Source: Candidatus Nanopelagicales bacterium (GTDB lineage: Bacteria; Actinomycetota; Actinomycetes; S36-B12; CAIYMF01). From it: DNA of 64,000 bases. The DNA is taken from NCBI GenBank assembly GCA_017848795.1, contig JAFIHG010000034.1:1-64000 (forward strand), written 5' to 3'. This document shows positions 53,322 to 61,764 of the stretch, piece after piece. Below the pieces are notes generated by a model, which searched no databases, was not told the origin of the DNA, and worked only from the letters and a program-made list of their open reading frames with translations. The stretch's first letter is position 1. The number at the start of each line of letters is the position of its first letter. A program made the position numbers and the translations under genes.

Positions 53322-54822
53322 AGGCCTGCCGCCGGTCGGCTCGTCGGACGTGCGCGTCCGGTTCTGCCCGTCGCCCACCGGCAACCCGCACGTCGGGATG
53401 GTGCGCACGGCCCTGTTCAACTGGGCGTACGCGCGGCACACCGGCGGGACGTTCGTGTTCCGGATCGAGGACACCGACTCGGCGCGCGACACCGAGCAGT
53501 CCTACGAGGACCTGCTCGCCGCGCTGCGCTGGCTCGGCCTGGACTGGGACGAGGGACCGGAGGTCGGCGGCCCGCACGCGCCGTACCGGCAGAGCCAGCG
53601 CCTTGCGGTGTACGCCGATGTGGCGGATCGACTGGTCGCAGCCGGTCACGCGTACGAGTCGTTCTCCACCCCCGACGAGGTCGAGGCGCGCCGCCGCGCC
53701 AAGGGTGAGGATCCCAAGCTCGGCTACGACAACGCCGACCGGGACCTCACCGCGGAGCAGAAGGCGGCGTACCGGGCCGAGGGCCGCGCCCCCGTGCTGC
53801 GGCTGCGGATGCCGGAGCGCGAGGCGTGGACCTGGGACGACGTGGTGCGCGGCGAGCTGTCGTTCCGTGGCGCGCACGTGCCGGACTACGTGATCGTCCG
53901 CGGCAACGGCGAACCGCTGTACACGCTGGTCAACCCGGTCGACGACGCGCTCATGGGCATCACCCACGTGCTGCGCGGGGAGGACCTGCTCTCGAGCACC
54001 CCCCGGCAGCTCGCGATGTACGAGGCGCTGGCCGACATCGGCGTCGGCTCGGGGCGCACGCCGGTGTTCGGGCACCTGCCGTACGTCACCGGCGAAGGGA
54101 ACAAGAAGCTCTCCAAGCGCGATCCGAGCAGCAGCCTGAACCACTATCGCGAGGAGGGCTACCTGCCCGAGGGGCTGCTCAACTACCTCGCGCTGCTCGG
54201 CTGGTCACCCGGGCACGACCTGGAGTTCTTCTCCCCGCAGCAGCTCGCGGAACTGTTCGACGTGTCCCGCGTCCAGCCGAACCCGGCGCGGTTCGACCCG
54301 AAGAAGTGCGTCGCCATCAACGCCGAATGGATCCGCCATATCGACGCGGCGGACCTGCGCGAGCGGCTGGTGCCGTACCTGCAAGCGGAGGGAGTGCTGC
54401 GCAGCGAGCCGGCGCAGGCCCAGCTGGACCTCGTCGCGTCCGCCGTACCGCTGGTGCAGGAGCGGATGGAGACGCTGCGCGAGGGTGCCCGCTCGCTCGC
54501 GTTCCTGCTCGTCGAGGACGCGGCCTTCCAGGTGGACCCGGAGGACGCGGCACGGGTGCTCGGCGCCGATGCCGAGCCGACGTTGCAGGCGGCGTACGAC
54601 GCACTCTCGGCGCTGCCGGCCTTCGATCACGGCGCTGTCGAGCAGGCATTGCGCGCGGCGCTGGTGGACGGGCTCGGCCTCAAGCCGCGGGTCGCGTTCG
54701 GTCCGGTACGTGTGGCGGTGACCGGGCGGCGGGTGTCCCCGCCGCTGTTCGAGTCGCTTGCGCTGCTCGGCCGCGAGCGCACGCTCGCCCGACTGCGCGC
54801 GGCCCTCGACCGCTCCCCGTGA
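53314..54822 (+). CDS. gltX: Glutamyl-tRNA synthetase
   Basis: 502-aa class I synthetase. HIGH-type motif [21 protein letters not shown] (positions about 18-38), [21 protein letters not shown], and KMSKS-type NKKLSKRD; the C-terminal anticodon-binding domain is helical (about 330-502). With gatCAB in the same window and a tRNA-Gln immediately downstream, it is likely non-discriminating, charging both tRNA-Glu and tRNA-Gln with glutamate. GTG at 53314 overlaps the preceding gene by eight bases, indicating co-translation. Confidence 0.95.
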   Translation: MAEGLPPVGSSDVRVRFCPSPTGNPHVGMVRTALFNWAYARHTGGTFVFRIEDTDSARDTEQSYEDLLAALRWLGLDWDEGPEVGGPHAPYRQSQRLAVYADVADRLVAAGHAYESFSTPDEVEARRRAKGEDPKLGYDNADRDLTAEQKAAYRAEGRAPVLRLRMPEREAWTWDDVVRGELSFRGAHVPDYVIVRGNGEPLYTLVNPVDDALMGITHVLRGEDLLSSTPRQLAMYEALADIGVGSGRTPVFGHLPYVTGEGNKKLSKRDPSSSLNHYREEGYLPEGLLNYLALLGWSPGHDLEFFSPQQLAELFDVSRVQPNPARFDPKKCVAINAEWIRHIDAADLRERLVPYLQAEGVLRSEPAQAQLDLVASAVPLVQERMETLREGARSLAFLLVEDAAFQVDPEDAARVLGADAEPTLQAAYDALSALPAFDHGAVEQALRAALVDGLGLKPRVAFGPVRVAVTGRRVSPPLFESLALLGRERTLARLRAALDRSP

Positions 54823-54907
54823 GCCCGCGTCCGGCGGCGAACCAGGATTGGGCGCCGCCGGAGCCACCCGGTATGCTCTTCCGGCGTCGGCGCACGCCGC
54901 CGTCCCA

Positions 54908-54979
54908 TGGGGTATGGGGTAATTGGCAGCCCAACTGATTCTGGTTCAGTTAGTCTAGGTTCGAGTCCTGGTACCCCAG
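54908..54979 (+). tRNA. tRNA-Gln (anticodon CTG)
   Basis: 72-nt cloverleaf. Acceptor TGGGGTA/TACCCCA, discriminator G at 54979, T8 in place, anticodon stem ACTGA/TCAGT with loop TTCTGGT (anticodon CTG, codon CAG), T-arm GTTCGAGTC. CCA is not encoded. Lies 85 bases after gltX. Confidence 0.92.
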
Positions 54980-55077
54980 CGCAGTCGTCCGCATCCCCGA
55001 TTTGGCCGCCGCCGAGCGGTTCGGTACGGTGCAGACTCGTCGGAGCCGGCCCCTGGTGGCCGGGTCCAGCAGCTAGG

Positions 55078-55150
55078 GCCCCGTTGTGTAGCGGCCTAGC
55101 ACGCCGCCCTCTCAAGGCGGTAGCGCGGGTTCGAATCCCGTCGGGGCTAC
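55078..55150 (+). tRNA. tRNA-Glu (anticodon CTC)
   Basis: 73-nt cloverleaf. Acceptor GGCCCCG/CGGGGCT (one G-U pair), discriminator A at 55150, anticodon stem CCGCC/GGCGG with loop CTCTCAA (anticodon CTC, codon GAG), T-arm GGTTCGAATCC. CCA follows at 55151-55153. Ninety-eight bases after tRNA-Gln. Confidence 0.92.
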
Positions 55151-55205
55151 CAGCATCACCGCGCGATCAGGACCATGATCGCTCCGCGCAGCCAATCATC
55201 CGAAC

Positions 55206-55248
55206 GATCTTGAACACATTCTGACCGCAGCACGATGTGGTCAAGATC
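55206..55248. terminator. Hairpin downstream of tRNA-Glu
   Basis: GATCTTGAACACAT (55206-55219) and ATGTGGTCAAGATC (55235-55248) are complementary at 13 of 14 positions, with a 15-base loop. It lies 53 bases after the tRNA. The remaining bases to 55361 hold no gene. Confidence 0.5.
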
Positions 55249-55373
55249 GGCACGAGCCACCACGTCCGACCCTGCACGGCACGCGCCGTCGCCCGCTGAT
55301 CGGCGCCGGCCGGGTGCTCGGGGTCCACTTCGAGGTGCTTGGCAGCCGGTCCTACGACAAGTAACCTTGTGCA

Positions 55374-55619
55374 GTGGAGGACGAGCAACCCGAACCCCTC
55401 ATCCTCGACTCTGCGCATCGGCATGGCGTGCTCGACCAGGACATGTTGCATGCGTTGCGTTTTTCCCTCTACCACGTCCGCCAGGACGACGACATGGTGA
55501 TGTTCATCGGACCCGACCGAGCAGGTCAGCCCATCGAGGTGGGCGTCGTGCTGTGGCGGGGCGAGGACCTCGCCATCGCCCACGCCATGAGACCCGCCCG
55601 ACGTAGATACCTCAGGTGA
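55374..55619 (+). CDS. Small protein, toxin-like member of a possible TA pair
   Basis: 81 aa. Sequence HRHGVLDQDMLHALRFSLY ... MVMFIGPDRAGQPIEVGVVLW ... AIAHAMRPARRRYL resembles a recurring actinobacterial toxin-like family (pattern: xLDSAxxHGVxDxDxLHALR, then IGPDRAGxxLEVGVV, then HAMxxRxxFL), from memory. GTG lies six bases after TAACCT (55362-55367), so it is probably leaderless. Its stop overlaps the GTG of an HTH protein (GTGA). A BrnT/RelE-like RNase fold is possible; not established. Confidence 0.65.
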   Translation: MEDEQPEPLILDSAHRHGVLDQDMLHALRFSLYHVRQDDDMVMFIGPDRAGQPIEVGVVLWRGEDLAIAHAMRPARRRYLR

Positions 55620-55891
55620 TCCCCATGCGACGCTCACTCGCCGACCTGATCGCCAGCGCCGACTCCCTCGCCGACGCGTTCGAGAACTATGAGCCCAGCC
55701 CGGAGGACTTCGACGCGCCGCTTCCCCCGCTGCTGGCCGTCAAGCTCGCTGCGTTTCGCCGCCTGCAGGCGGAGAAGGAACTCGCCGAGGCCATCCACGC
55801 TGCCCGGGAGGCCCACCTGTCTTGGCGGGAGCTCGGCGAAGCGATCGGTACCAGCGGCGAAGCCGTACGGCAGCGGTACGCCGCATCCTGA
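55616..55891 (+). CDS. Small HTH protein, antitoxin-like partner
   Basis: 91 aa from GTG 55616 (or 88 aa from ATG 55625). The C-terminus LSWRELGEAIGTSGEAVRQRYA is an HTH typical of small actinobacterial DNA-binding antitoxins (sWxeIGxalGvSxqAvxqRF). The N-terminal half has helical, acidic content (DSLADAFENYEPSPEDFD). The GTG overlaps the preceding gene's stop, favouring translational coupling and that start. Order toxin-like then antitoxin-like is less usual but known. Confidence 0.65.
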   Translation: MIPMRRSLADLIASADSLADAFENYEPSPEDFDAPLPPLLAVKLAAFRRLQAEKELAEAIHAAREAHLSWRELGEAIGTSGEAVRQRYAAS

Positions 55892-56062
55892 GCACTCTGG
55901 CCGGTGGCCTACAGGCTCCGTACTGGTTGGTTGGCGTGGTTGTGAGGGTGACAGTCCCACAGTGACTCGACTCGGGTCGGTCGCTCCGTACGGGACCAAA
56001 GACCCTGGGATTCCCCTGCGCTGGCGCGCCAGGCTCGCGAGCGCGAGCCGGGGAGGTGCGTG

Positions 56063-56557
56063 ATGCACGCAGTCGTCGTCTACGAGGCGCAGTTCGGCAA
56101 CACCCGCCAGATCGCGGCCGGGCTGGCCGAAGGGCTCCGCGGCGGAGCGACGGTCGAGCTGCGGGCAGCCGCGGATCTCGACCAGACAGCACTCCGCCGG
56201 GCGGACCTGCTGGTGGTCGGGATCGCGACGTGCGGGTGGCCCGGCTCCGCCGGCTGCACGGCCGCGCAGGGGCGCCCGGACAGTGCGCAGCCCACCGGGT
56301 CGGCCGTGCGGCGGCGGTTGGCCGCCGGGCCGCGGCTGCGCTGCGCAGCGGCGCTGTACGAGGTGCGCTGCGCCGGCCCCTCGACGAGTGCGGAACTGAC
56401 GCGGCTCGCCGCGTGCCTGCATGAGCGCGGCGCACGGTTCGTGCACGAACCGGAGAGCTTTCTGCTCACGAGCGATGGGTTGCTGCTCGGCGGGCAGCGT
56501 GAACTCGCCCGCCGCTGGGGCGCCGCGCTCGCGACGCGCCTGGCGGTCGCCGCCTGA
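56063..56557 (+). CDS. Flavodoxin-like protein
   Basis: 164 aa. The N-terminal MHAVVVYEAQFGNTRQIAAGLAEGL has the FMN phosphate loop SxxGNT-like (QFGNTR), followed by LRRADLLVVGIATCGW and the C-terminal AACLHERGARFVHEPESFLL typical of a flavodoxin-fold protein of the MioC/DUF group. The canonical T-x-T-G loop is modified, so FMN binding is probable rather than certain. ATG at 56063 with GGGAGG six bases upstream is preferred over GTG 56060. It is convergent with the IclR regulator gene. Confidence 0.72.
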   Translation: MHAVVVYEAQFGNTRQIAAGLAEGLRGGATVELRAAADLDQTALRRADLLVVGIATCGWPGSAGCTAAQGRPDSAQPTGSAVRRRLAAGPRLRCAAALYEVRCAGPSTSAELTRLAACLHERGARFVHEPESFLLTSDGLLLGGQRELARRWGAALATRLAVAA

Positions 56558-56569
56558 GCTCGTGCCCCG

Positions 56570-57292
56570 TCAGTCGGTGCCGCTGCGACGCAGCGCCTCG
56601 GTCAGCCGGGCGGCCGCGGTCACGACCGCCCCGGCGTGCAAGCGTCCCGGTGCCCGCCCGAGGCGTTCGACCGGACCGCTCACCGAGAGCGCTGCCACCA
56701 CCTTGTTCCCTGCACCGCGGATCGGTGCGGAGACGCTCGCCACCCCCAGCTCGCGCTCGGCGATGCTCTGCGCCCAGCCACGGCGCCGTACGCCCGCGAG
56801 CGAGGTCGCGCTGAAGCGCGCGCCCTGCAGTCCGCGGTGCAACCGTTCGGGTTCCTCCCACGCGAGCAGGACTTGCGCCGCCGAGCCGGCCGCCATCGTG
56901 AGGACGGCGCCGACCGGCACGGTGTCGCGCAGCCCGGTCAGGCGCTCGGCCGCCGCGACGCAGATCCGCTGCTCGCCCTGACGGCGGTAGAGCTGGCAGG
57001 ACTCCCCGGTCGCGTCGCGCAGCGCCGCGAGGATCGGCCCGGCCGCCGCGAGCAGCCGGTCCTCGCCGGCCGCGGTCGCGAGCTCGGCCAGCCGCGGTCC
57101 GAGAGTGAAGCGCCCACGCAGGTCGCGGGCCACGAAGCGGTGGTACTCGAGGGCGGTGGCGAGGCGGTGCGCGGTCGGGCGAGCCAGCGAGGTGGCCTGC
57201 ACCAGCCCGGCCAACGTGAGGGGGCCGGCCTCCAGTGCGCCCAGCACGACGGCCGCCTTGTCCAGTACGCCGACTCCGCTAGAGTTGTCCAT
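56570..57292 (-). CDS. ndgR: IclR-family regulator of leucine biosynthesis (NdgR/LtbR type)
   Basis: 240 aa. N-terminal winged helix ([35 protein letters not shown] recognition helix) and a C-terminal GAF-like effector domain ([31 protein letters not shown]). The opening and much of the body match the NdgR/AreB/LtbR group, which represses leuCD in streptomycetes and corynebacteria (from memory). It is divergent from leuC with 65 bases between, the classic autoregulatory arrangement. ATG at 57292 is used; an in-frame TTG at 57343 would extend into the operator region and is less likely. Confidence 0.92.
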   Translation of the reverse strand: MDNSSGVGVLDKAAVVLGALEAGPLTLAGLVQATSLARPTAHRLATALEYHRFVARDLRGRFTLGPRLAELATAAGEDRLLAAAGPILAALRDATGESCQLYRRQGEQRICVAAAERLTGLRDTVPVGAVLTMAAGSAAQVLLAWEEPERLHRGLQGARFSATSLAGVRRRGWAQSIAERELGVASVSAPIRGAGNKVVAALSVSGPVERLGRAPGRLHAGAVVTAAARLTEALRRSGTD

Positions 57293-57357
57293 GCTCTGAT
57301 ATTGCCGTCTCAATATTTGGGATGCAAGTCGTTCGTCGTACAACAGGAGGTGGAGCG
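57293..57357. promoter_or_regulatory. ndgR-leuC intergenic control region
   Basis: 65 bases containing GATATTGCCGTCTCAATATT (57298-57317), where ATATTG and CAATAT form an inverted repeat with an eight-base spacer; this A/T-rich word stands out in a G+C-rich region. It lies between the two divergent genes and is a natural operator for the IclR regulator. The leuC Shine-Dalgarno AGGAGG follows at 57345-57350. Confidence 0.6.
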
Positions 57358-58770
57358 GTGGGATCGACGCTCGCGGCGAAGGTCTGGGACGCGCACGTCG
57401 TGCGCCGGGCCGAGGGACAGCCGGACCTGCTCTACATCGACCTGCACCTGGTGCACGAGGTGACGAGCCCGCAGGCGTTCGACGGACTGCGCGAGGCTGA
57501 TCGCCGGGTCCGCCGTCCCGACCTGACGGTCGCCACCGAGGACCACAACGTGCCGACCGTCGACATCGACAAGCCGATCGCGGAGCCGACGTCCCGCGCC
57601 CAGGTCGAGGCGTTGCGGCGCAACGCGGCCGAGTTCGGTGTACCGATCTATCCGCTCGGCGACGTCGAGCAGGGCATCGTGCACGTCGTCGGCCCGCAGC
57701 TCGGGCTCACCCAGCCCGGGATGACCGTCGTCTGTGGGGACAGCCATACCGCCACACACGGCGCGTTCGGCGCGCTCGCCTTCGGCATCGGCACCAGCGA
57801 GGTGGAGCACGTACTCGCCACCCAGACGTTGCCGCTCAAGCCGTTCCGCACGATGGCCGTCACCGTCGACGGCCGGCTCCCCGCCGGTGTGACGGCAAAG
57901 GACCTCATCCTCGCGGTCATCGCCCGGATCGGGACCGGCGGTGGTCAGGGCTACGTCATCGAGTACCGCGGCGAGGCGATCCGCGCCATGTCGATGGAGG
58001 CTCGGATGACTGTCTGCAACATGTCGATCGAGGCCGGCGCGCGCGCCGGGATGATCGCGCCCGACGAGACGACATTCGCCTACCTGCAGGGCCGGCCGCA
58101 CGCGCCGGAAGGCGAGTTGTGGCACCAGGCGGTGGCCCACTGGCGCACCCTGGTCACCGACCCGGACGCGACGTTCGACCGCGAGGTCCGCATCGACGCG
58201 TCCACGTTGACGCCGTTCGTCACGTGGGGCACCAACCCCGGCCAGGGCGCGGCGCTCTCGGGTGTCGTCCCCGCGCCCGAGGACTTCGGGGACGAGGTAG
58301 AACGCGCCGCTGCCGCGCGGGCTCTGGAGTACATGGACCTGCAGCCCGGTACGGCCTTGCGCGACATCGCCGTCGACACCGTCTTCATCGGATCGTGCAC
58401 CAACGGGCGGATCGAGGATCTGCGCCAGGTCGCGGACGTGCTGCGCGGCCGGCACATCGCCGAAGGTGTCCGGCTGCTGGTCGTCCCGGGGTCGGTGCGG
58501 GTCCGGATGCAGGCCGAGTCCGAGGGCCTGGACGAGGTCTTCACCGCGGCCGGCGGCGAATGGCGCCAGGCGGGCTGCTCGATGTGTCTGGGGATGAACC
58601 CCGATCAGCTCGCCCCGGGTGAGCGCAGCGCGTCGACCTCGAACCGGAACTTCGAGGGCCGGCAGGGCAAGGGCGGGCGTACGCACCTCGTCTCACCGCC
58701 GGTCGCGGCCGCGACCGCCGTCGCCGGCCACCTCGCCGCGCCCGCAGACCTGCCCGCCGCCGACGCCTGA
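57358..58770 (+). CDS. leuC: 3-isopropylmalate dehydratase large subunit
   Basis: 470-aa aconitase-like Fe-S subunit. Cluster cysteines are in [15 protein letters not shown] and [32 protein letters not shown] and [33 protein letters not shown] are hallmark segments (the latter read in parts). GTG at 57358 follows AGGAGG by seven bases and gives the normal length. It forms an operon with leuD 19 bases downstream. Control is likely by the divergent IclR protein. Confidence 0.96.
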   Translation: MGSTLAAKVWDAHVVRRAEGQPDLLYIDLHLVHEVTSPQAFDGLREADRRVRRPDLTVATEDHNVPTVDIDKPIAEPTSRAQVEALRRNAAEFGVPIYPLGDVEQGIVHVVGPQLGLTQPGMTVVCGDSHTATHGAFGALAFGIGTSEVEHVLATQTLPLKPFRTMAVTVDGRLPAGVTAKDLILAVIARIGTGGGQGYVIEYRGEAIRAMSMEARMTVCNMSIEAGARAGMIAPDETTFAYLQGRPHAPEGELWHQAVAHWRTLVTDPDATFDREVRIDASTLTPFVTWGTNPGQGAALSGVVPAPEDFGDEVERAAAARALEYMDLQPGTALRDIAVDTVFIGSCTNGRIEDLRQVADVLRGRHIAEGVRLLVVPGSVRVRMQAESEGLDEVFTAAGGEWRQAGCSMCLGMNPDQLAPGERSASTSNRNFEGRQGKGGRTHLVSPPVAAATAVAGHLAAPADLPAADA

Positions 58771-58789
58771 CCGCCGAACGGAGACGCTC

Positions 58790-59380
58790 ATGGAGAAGTT
58801 CAGCGTGCACACCGGTACCGCCATACCGCTGCGCCGCAGCAACGTGGACACCGACCAGATCATCCCGGCGGTGTACCTCAAGCGGATCACCCGGCACGGG
58901 TACGAGGACGGCCTGTTCGCGGCCTGGCGCGGCGACGCCGACTTCGTCCTGAACCGCCCGGAGCATGCGGGTGCCAGCGTCCTGGTCGCCGGCCCGGACT
59001 TCGGCACCGGATCCTCCCGGGAGCACGCGGTCTGGGCGTTGCAGGACTACGGCTTCCGAGTGGTCCTCTCGAGCCGCTTCGCCGACATCTTCCGCGGCAA
59101 CTCGGGCAAAGCCGGGCTGCTCACGGCGGTCGTGGACCAGGACGTGGTCGTCGCCCTCTGGGACCTCGTCGAGGCGGATCCCGCGATCCCGGTCACGGTC
59201 GACCTCGTGGAGCGGCGGGTGCGCGCAGCCGACCTCGACGTGCCCTTCGAGGTCGACGACTACGTACGCTGGCGCCTGCTCGAGGGACTCGACGACATCG
59301 GGATAACCCTTGCGCACGCTGAGGAAATCGCAGCGTATGAAGAGCGCCGCGCTCCGTTCTTCCCGGTCACGACCGGCTGA
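58790..59380 (+). CDS. leuD: 3-isopropylmalate dehydratase small subunit
   Basis: 196 aa. [16 protein letters not shown] at the N-terminus, [40 protein letters not shown] (read in parts), and [18 protein letters not shown] at the C-terminus match LeuD throughout. It provides the substrate-recognition swivel domain for LeuC. Followed by a 170-bp gap holding only the hupB promoter region (TACCCT at 59488-59493 is a possible -10). Confidence 0.96.
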   Translation: MEKFSVHTGTAIPLRRSNVDTDQIIPAVYLKRITRHGYEDGLFAAWRGDADFVLNRPEHAGASVLVAGPDFGTGSSREHAVWALQDYGFRVVLSSRFADIFRGNSGKAGLLTAVVDQDVVVALWDLVEADPAIPVTVDLVERRVRAADLDVPFEVDDYVRWRLLEGLDDIGITLAHAEEIAAYEERRAPFFPVTTG

Positions 59381-59550
59381 GGTGGGCGGCTCGCGGGCGG
59401 CCCGGAAGGGCCGGCGACGGGCAGGATCGGCGCTGCGACACAAGTGGAATCAGGCCCTCGGTGGTGGCGCCGGAGGCGCAGGGGGTCTACCCTGCACGCT
59501 GCGAGCCGGATGACGTGTCCGGTGTAGAACCCCTCGAAAGGGCCACTGCT

Positions 59551-60156
59551 GTGAACAAATCCGACCTCATCGACGTGATCGCCGAGCGTCTCGACAAGAC
59601 GAAGAAGGAGGCGAGCGAGGTCATCGAGGCCGTCCTGGACCACATCACCCGTACTGTGGCGTCCGGCGAGAAGGTGTCGCTGAGCGGGTTCGGCGTCTTC
59701 GAGAAGCAGGAGCGCGCCGCTCGCGTCGGGCGCAACCCGCGTACCGGCGAGACCGTGAAGATCAAGGCGACCGCCGTCCCGAAGTTCCGTGCCGGTGTCG
59801 ACTTCAAGCAGGTCGTGGGGGGCAAGAAGCGCGCCGGTAAGAAGGCCGCTGCCAAGAAGACCACCGCCAAGGCCACCGCAAAGAAGTCGACGGCGAAGAA
59901 GACCACCGCTGCGAAGAAGACCACGGCGACCAAGTCGACAGCCGCCAAGAAGACGACTGCGGCCAAGAAGACGGCCACCAAGGCCCCGGCCAAGAAGACC
60001 GCCACGCGCAAGACCGCGACCAAGGCGCCCGCGGCGCGGCGTACGACGACGGCCGCGAAGACGACCGCGGCCAAGAAGACGACCGCGGCCAAGCGCCCGG
60101 CCGCCAAGAAGACGACCGCCAAGAAGACCACGGCGAAGAAGACCGCCCGCCGCTAG
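59551..60156 (+). CDS. hupB: HU-family nucleoid protein with Lys/Ala-rich tail
   Basis: 201 aa. The first 90 residues are a complete HU fold (NKSDLIDVIAERLDKTKKEA, VSLSGFGVFEKQERAARVGRNPRTGE), the DNA-bending arm included. The C-terminal 110 residues are repeats built from KKTTA, AAKK and PAKK words, a histone-H1-like tail as in mycobacterial HupB and streptomycete HupS. The tail increases nonspecific DNA binding and may be a target of modification. GTG at 59551 matches the mycobacterial start (VNKSDLIDVI). Confidence 0.95.
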   Translation: MNKSDLIDVIAERLDKTKKEASEVIEAVLDHITRTVASGEKVSLSGFGVFEKQERAARVGRNPRTGETVKIKATAVPKFRAGVDFKQVVGGKKRAGKKAAAKKTTAKATAKKSTAKKTTAAKKTTATKSTAAKKTTAAKKTATKAPAKKTATRKTATKAPAARRTTTAAKTTAAKKTTAAKRPAAKKTTAKKTTAKKTARR

Positions 60157-60218
60157 ACCGTTCCACGCACCGGGGAGCCAGCCGCATCGCGGTCGGCTCC
60201 CCGCCGCGTTTGTTCCCC

Positions 60219-60277
60219 GTGTCCCTGCTCGAGATGTCGCTAACTCCGCGAGTTGGCGACATCTCGAGCAGGGACAC
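60219..60277. terminator. Intact long palindrome, GTGTCCCTGCTCGA family
   Basis: Two 22-nt arms (60219-60240 and 60256-60277) are exact complements, with an inner CTC/GAG extension. It lies between convergent hupB and cofC genes. Compared with the split copy at 13576/14771, the arms differ at inner positions with compensating changes on both strands. Confidence 0.85.
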
Positions 60278-60290
60278 GCGGGATTTGGGG

Positions 60291-60932
60291 TCAGGTGAGG
60301 TGGGAAAGGACGGTCGCGGTACGGGGACCGACGCCGAGGGTACGGGCGTACCAGAGGTCGACCTCGGTGTCGACGTCGCAGCGCACGCGCACCAGCTCCG
60401 GCCCGGTAAGCTCTACGGCGCCGGAGGCCGCGTGAGCGGCGCGGGAACGGGGCCCGAAACGGGGCCGCGGGTCCACACCCGGCCCGGCGCAGAGCATCGT
60501 CGTACCAGTGCCGATCAGGTCGGCGACGAACGCGCGCTCGTGCGCGGCGGCCCGGTCCAGCACGTACTCCACATCCGCAGCGCGCAGCGCCGGCAGGTCG
60601 CCGGCGAGCATGGCGACCGCAGAGTCCGGGCGCCGGGCGAGGGCGCGCTCGCGACCCAGCAGCAGCGCCGGTACGAGCCCGGCACCCGCATCGTCGGGTA
60701 CGGCGTACGCGCCGAGCTCCTCTGCACCGGACCGCACGTGCGCGTCGTCGGCGACAACGACGACAGCGCGGACCGAGGGCGCGGCGGTGCACGCCGCCAC
60801 GACGTCGAGCGCGAACGCGAGCGCGAGCTCCCGGCGCACCGGAGCCGGTCGGGTCGACAGCCGGGACTTGGCCCGCGCGAGGCGCTTGACCGGGACCACC
60901 ACTGCCCAGCCTGATCCGGGTTCGCGCGACAC
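60291..60932 (-). CDS. cofC: 2-phospho-L-lactate / phosphoenolpyruvate guanylyltransferase (F420 pathway)
   Basis: 213-aa nucleotidyltransferase of coenzyme F420 synthesis, called FbiD in mycobacteria (Rv2983 occupies the same position near hupB and gpdA2). The N-terminal VVVPVKRLARAKSRL is the signature nucleotide-binding start, followed by AVVVVADD, LLAGDLPALRAADVE and the C-terminal VRCDVDTEVDL. In mycobacteria the acceptor is phosphoenolpyruvate rather than phospholactate. GTG at 60932 lies six bases after AAGTAT; an upstream in-frame codon at 60983 would add 17 unusual residues. Divergent from plsC. Confidence 0.88.
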   Translation of the reverse strand: MSREPGSGWAVVVPVKRLARAKSRLSTRPAPVRRELALAFALDVVAACTAAPSVRAVVVVADDAHVRSGAEELGAYAVPDDAGAGLVPALLLGRERALARRPDSAVAMLAGDLPALRAADVEYVLDRAAAHERAFVADLIGTGTTMLCAGPGVDPRPRFGPRSRAAHAASGAVELTGPELVRVRCDVDTEVDLWYARTLGVGPRTATVLSHLT

Positions 60933-60993
60933 GGCGCCATACTTGCGCAGACAGACCCGAGCGCCGTGGACGGCCCATGGCACAGGAGGTGCG

Positions 60994-61764
60994 GTGCGGC
61001 GCGTACGTCACGGCAAGTCGCTCGGCTGCTGGTACCAGCTCGCGATCGGGTTGCTGCGCGTACCGCTGCTCGCGCTGACCAGGCGGGAGTGGCGCGGCGC
61101 CGGTGAGCTGCGAGCGGACGTGCGACCGGACGGTACGCAGCAGGGCATCGTCGTGTGCCCCAACCACATCAGCTGGTTCGACCCGCTGCAGTGCGCGCAC
61201 TTCCTCTACGACAACGGCAGACCGCCGCGCTTCCTGGCCAAGGAGGCCGTCTTCCGGGTGCCGCTGGTGGGCCGCATCATCCGCGGCGCCGGGCAGATCC
61301 CGGTGTACCGCGACAGTGTCGACGCGGCGCGTTCGGTGCGCGACGCGGTCGCGGCGGTGGAAGCGGGTGAGTGCGTCGTCGTGTATCCCGAAGGGACGAT
61401 CAGCCGCGACCCGGACCTGTGGCCGATGACCGGCAAGACCGGGGCCGCGCGCATCGCTCTCACGACCGGTGCGCCGCTCATCCCGCTCGGCATGTGGGGC
61501 GCGCAGCAGATCATGCCGCCGTACCGGAAAGTGCTGCGGCTGCTACCGCGCAGGCGGCTGCAGGTGCTCGCCGGCCCGCCCGTCGACCTCGACGACCTGC
61601 GCGGGCGCCCACAGGACACGGAGACGCTGCGGATCGCGACCGACCGGATCATGGCGGCGCTGACCCGGCTCGTCGAAGACCTGCGAGGCGAGCAGGCCCC
61701 CGTGGCACGATTCACCTGGCGGCGTACGAGCGCGCCGGACCGGCGCGCGGAACGGGGTGGCTGA
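60994..61764 (+). CDS. plsC: 1-acyl-glycerol-3-phosphate acyltransferase-type protein
   Basis: 256-aa PlsC-superfamily acyltransferase. The catalytic block I is VVCPNHISWFDPL (NHxxxxD), block II-like PPRFLAKEAVFRVP, block III VVYPEGTISRDP and block IV-like GAPLIPLGMWG. An N-terminal basic-hydrophobic region could attach to the membrane. GTG at 60994 follows AGGAGG; its stop overlaps the gpsA ATG, linking the acyltransferase with production of glycerol-3-phosphate for phospholipid synthesis. Confidence 0.9.
   Translation: MRRVRHGKSLGCWYQLAIGLLRVPLLALTRREWRGAGELRADVRPDGTQQGIVVCPNHISWFDPLQCAHFLYDNGRPPRFLAKEAVFRVPLVGRIIRGAGQIPVYRDSVDAARSVRDAVAAVEAGECVVVYPEGTISRDPDLWPMTGKTGAARIALTTGAPLIPLGMWGAQQIMPPYRKVLRLLPRRRLQVLAGPPVDLDDLRGRPQDTETLRIATDRIMAALTRLVEDLRGEQAPVARFTWRRTSAPDRRAERGG

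Noticed and set aside
55154-55373. Possible integrated island after tRNA-Glu
   Set aside because: No integrase and no repeated tRNA 3' end (attR) is visible; only a small TA-like pair follows.
59830-60156. Repetitive AAGAAGACC-type sequence, considered as a satellite or CRISPR-like repeat
   Set aside because: It is the coding sequence of the Lys/Ala-rich HupB tail, in frame with the HU domain.
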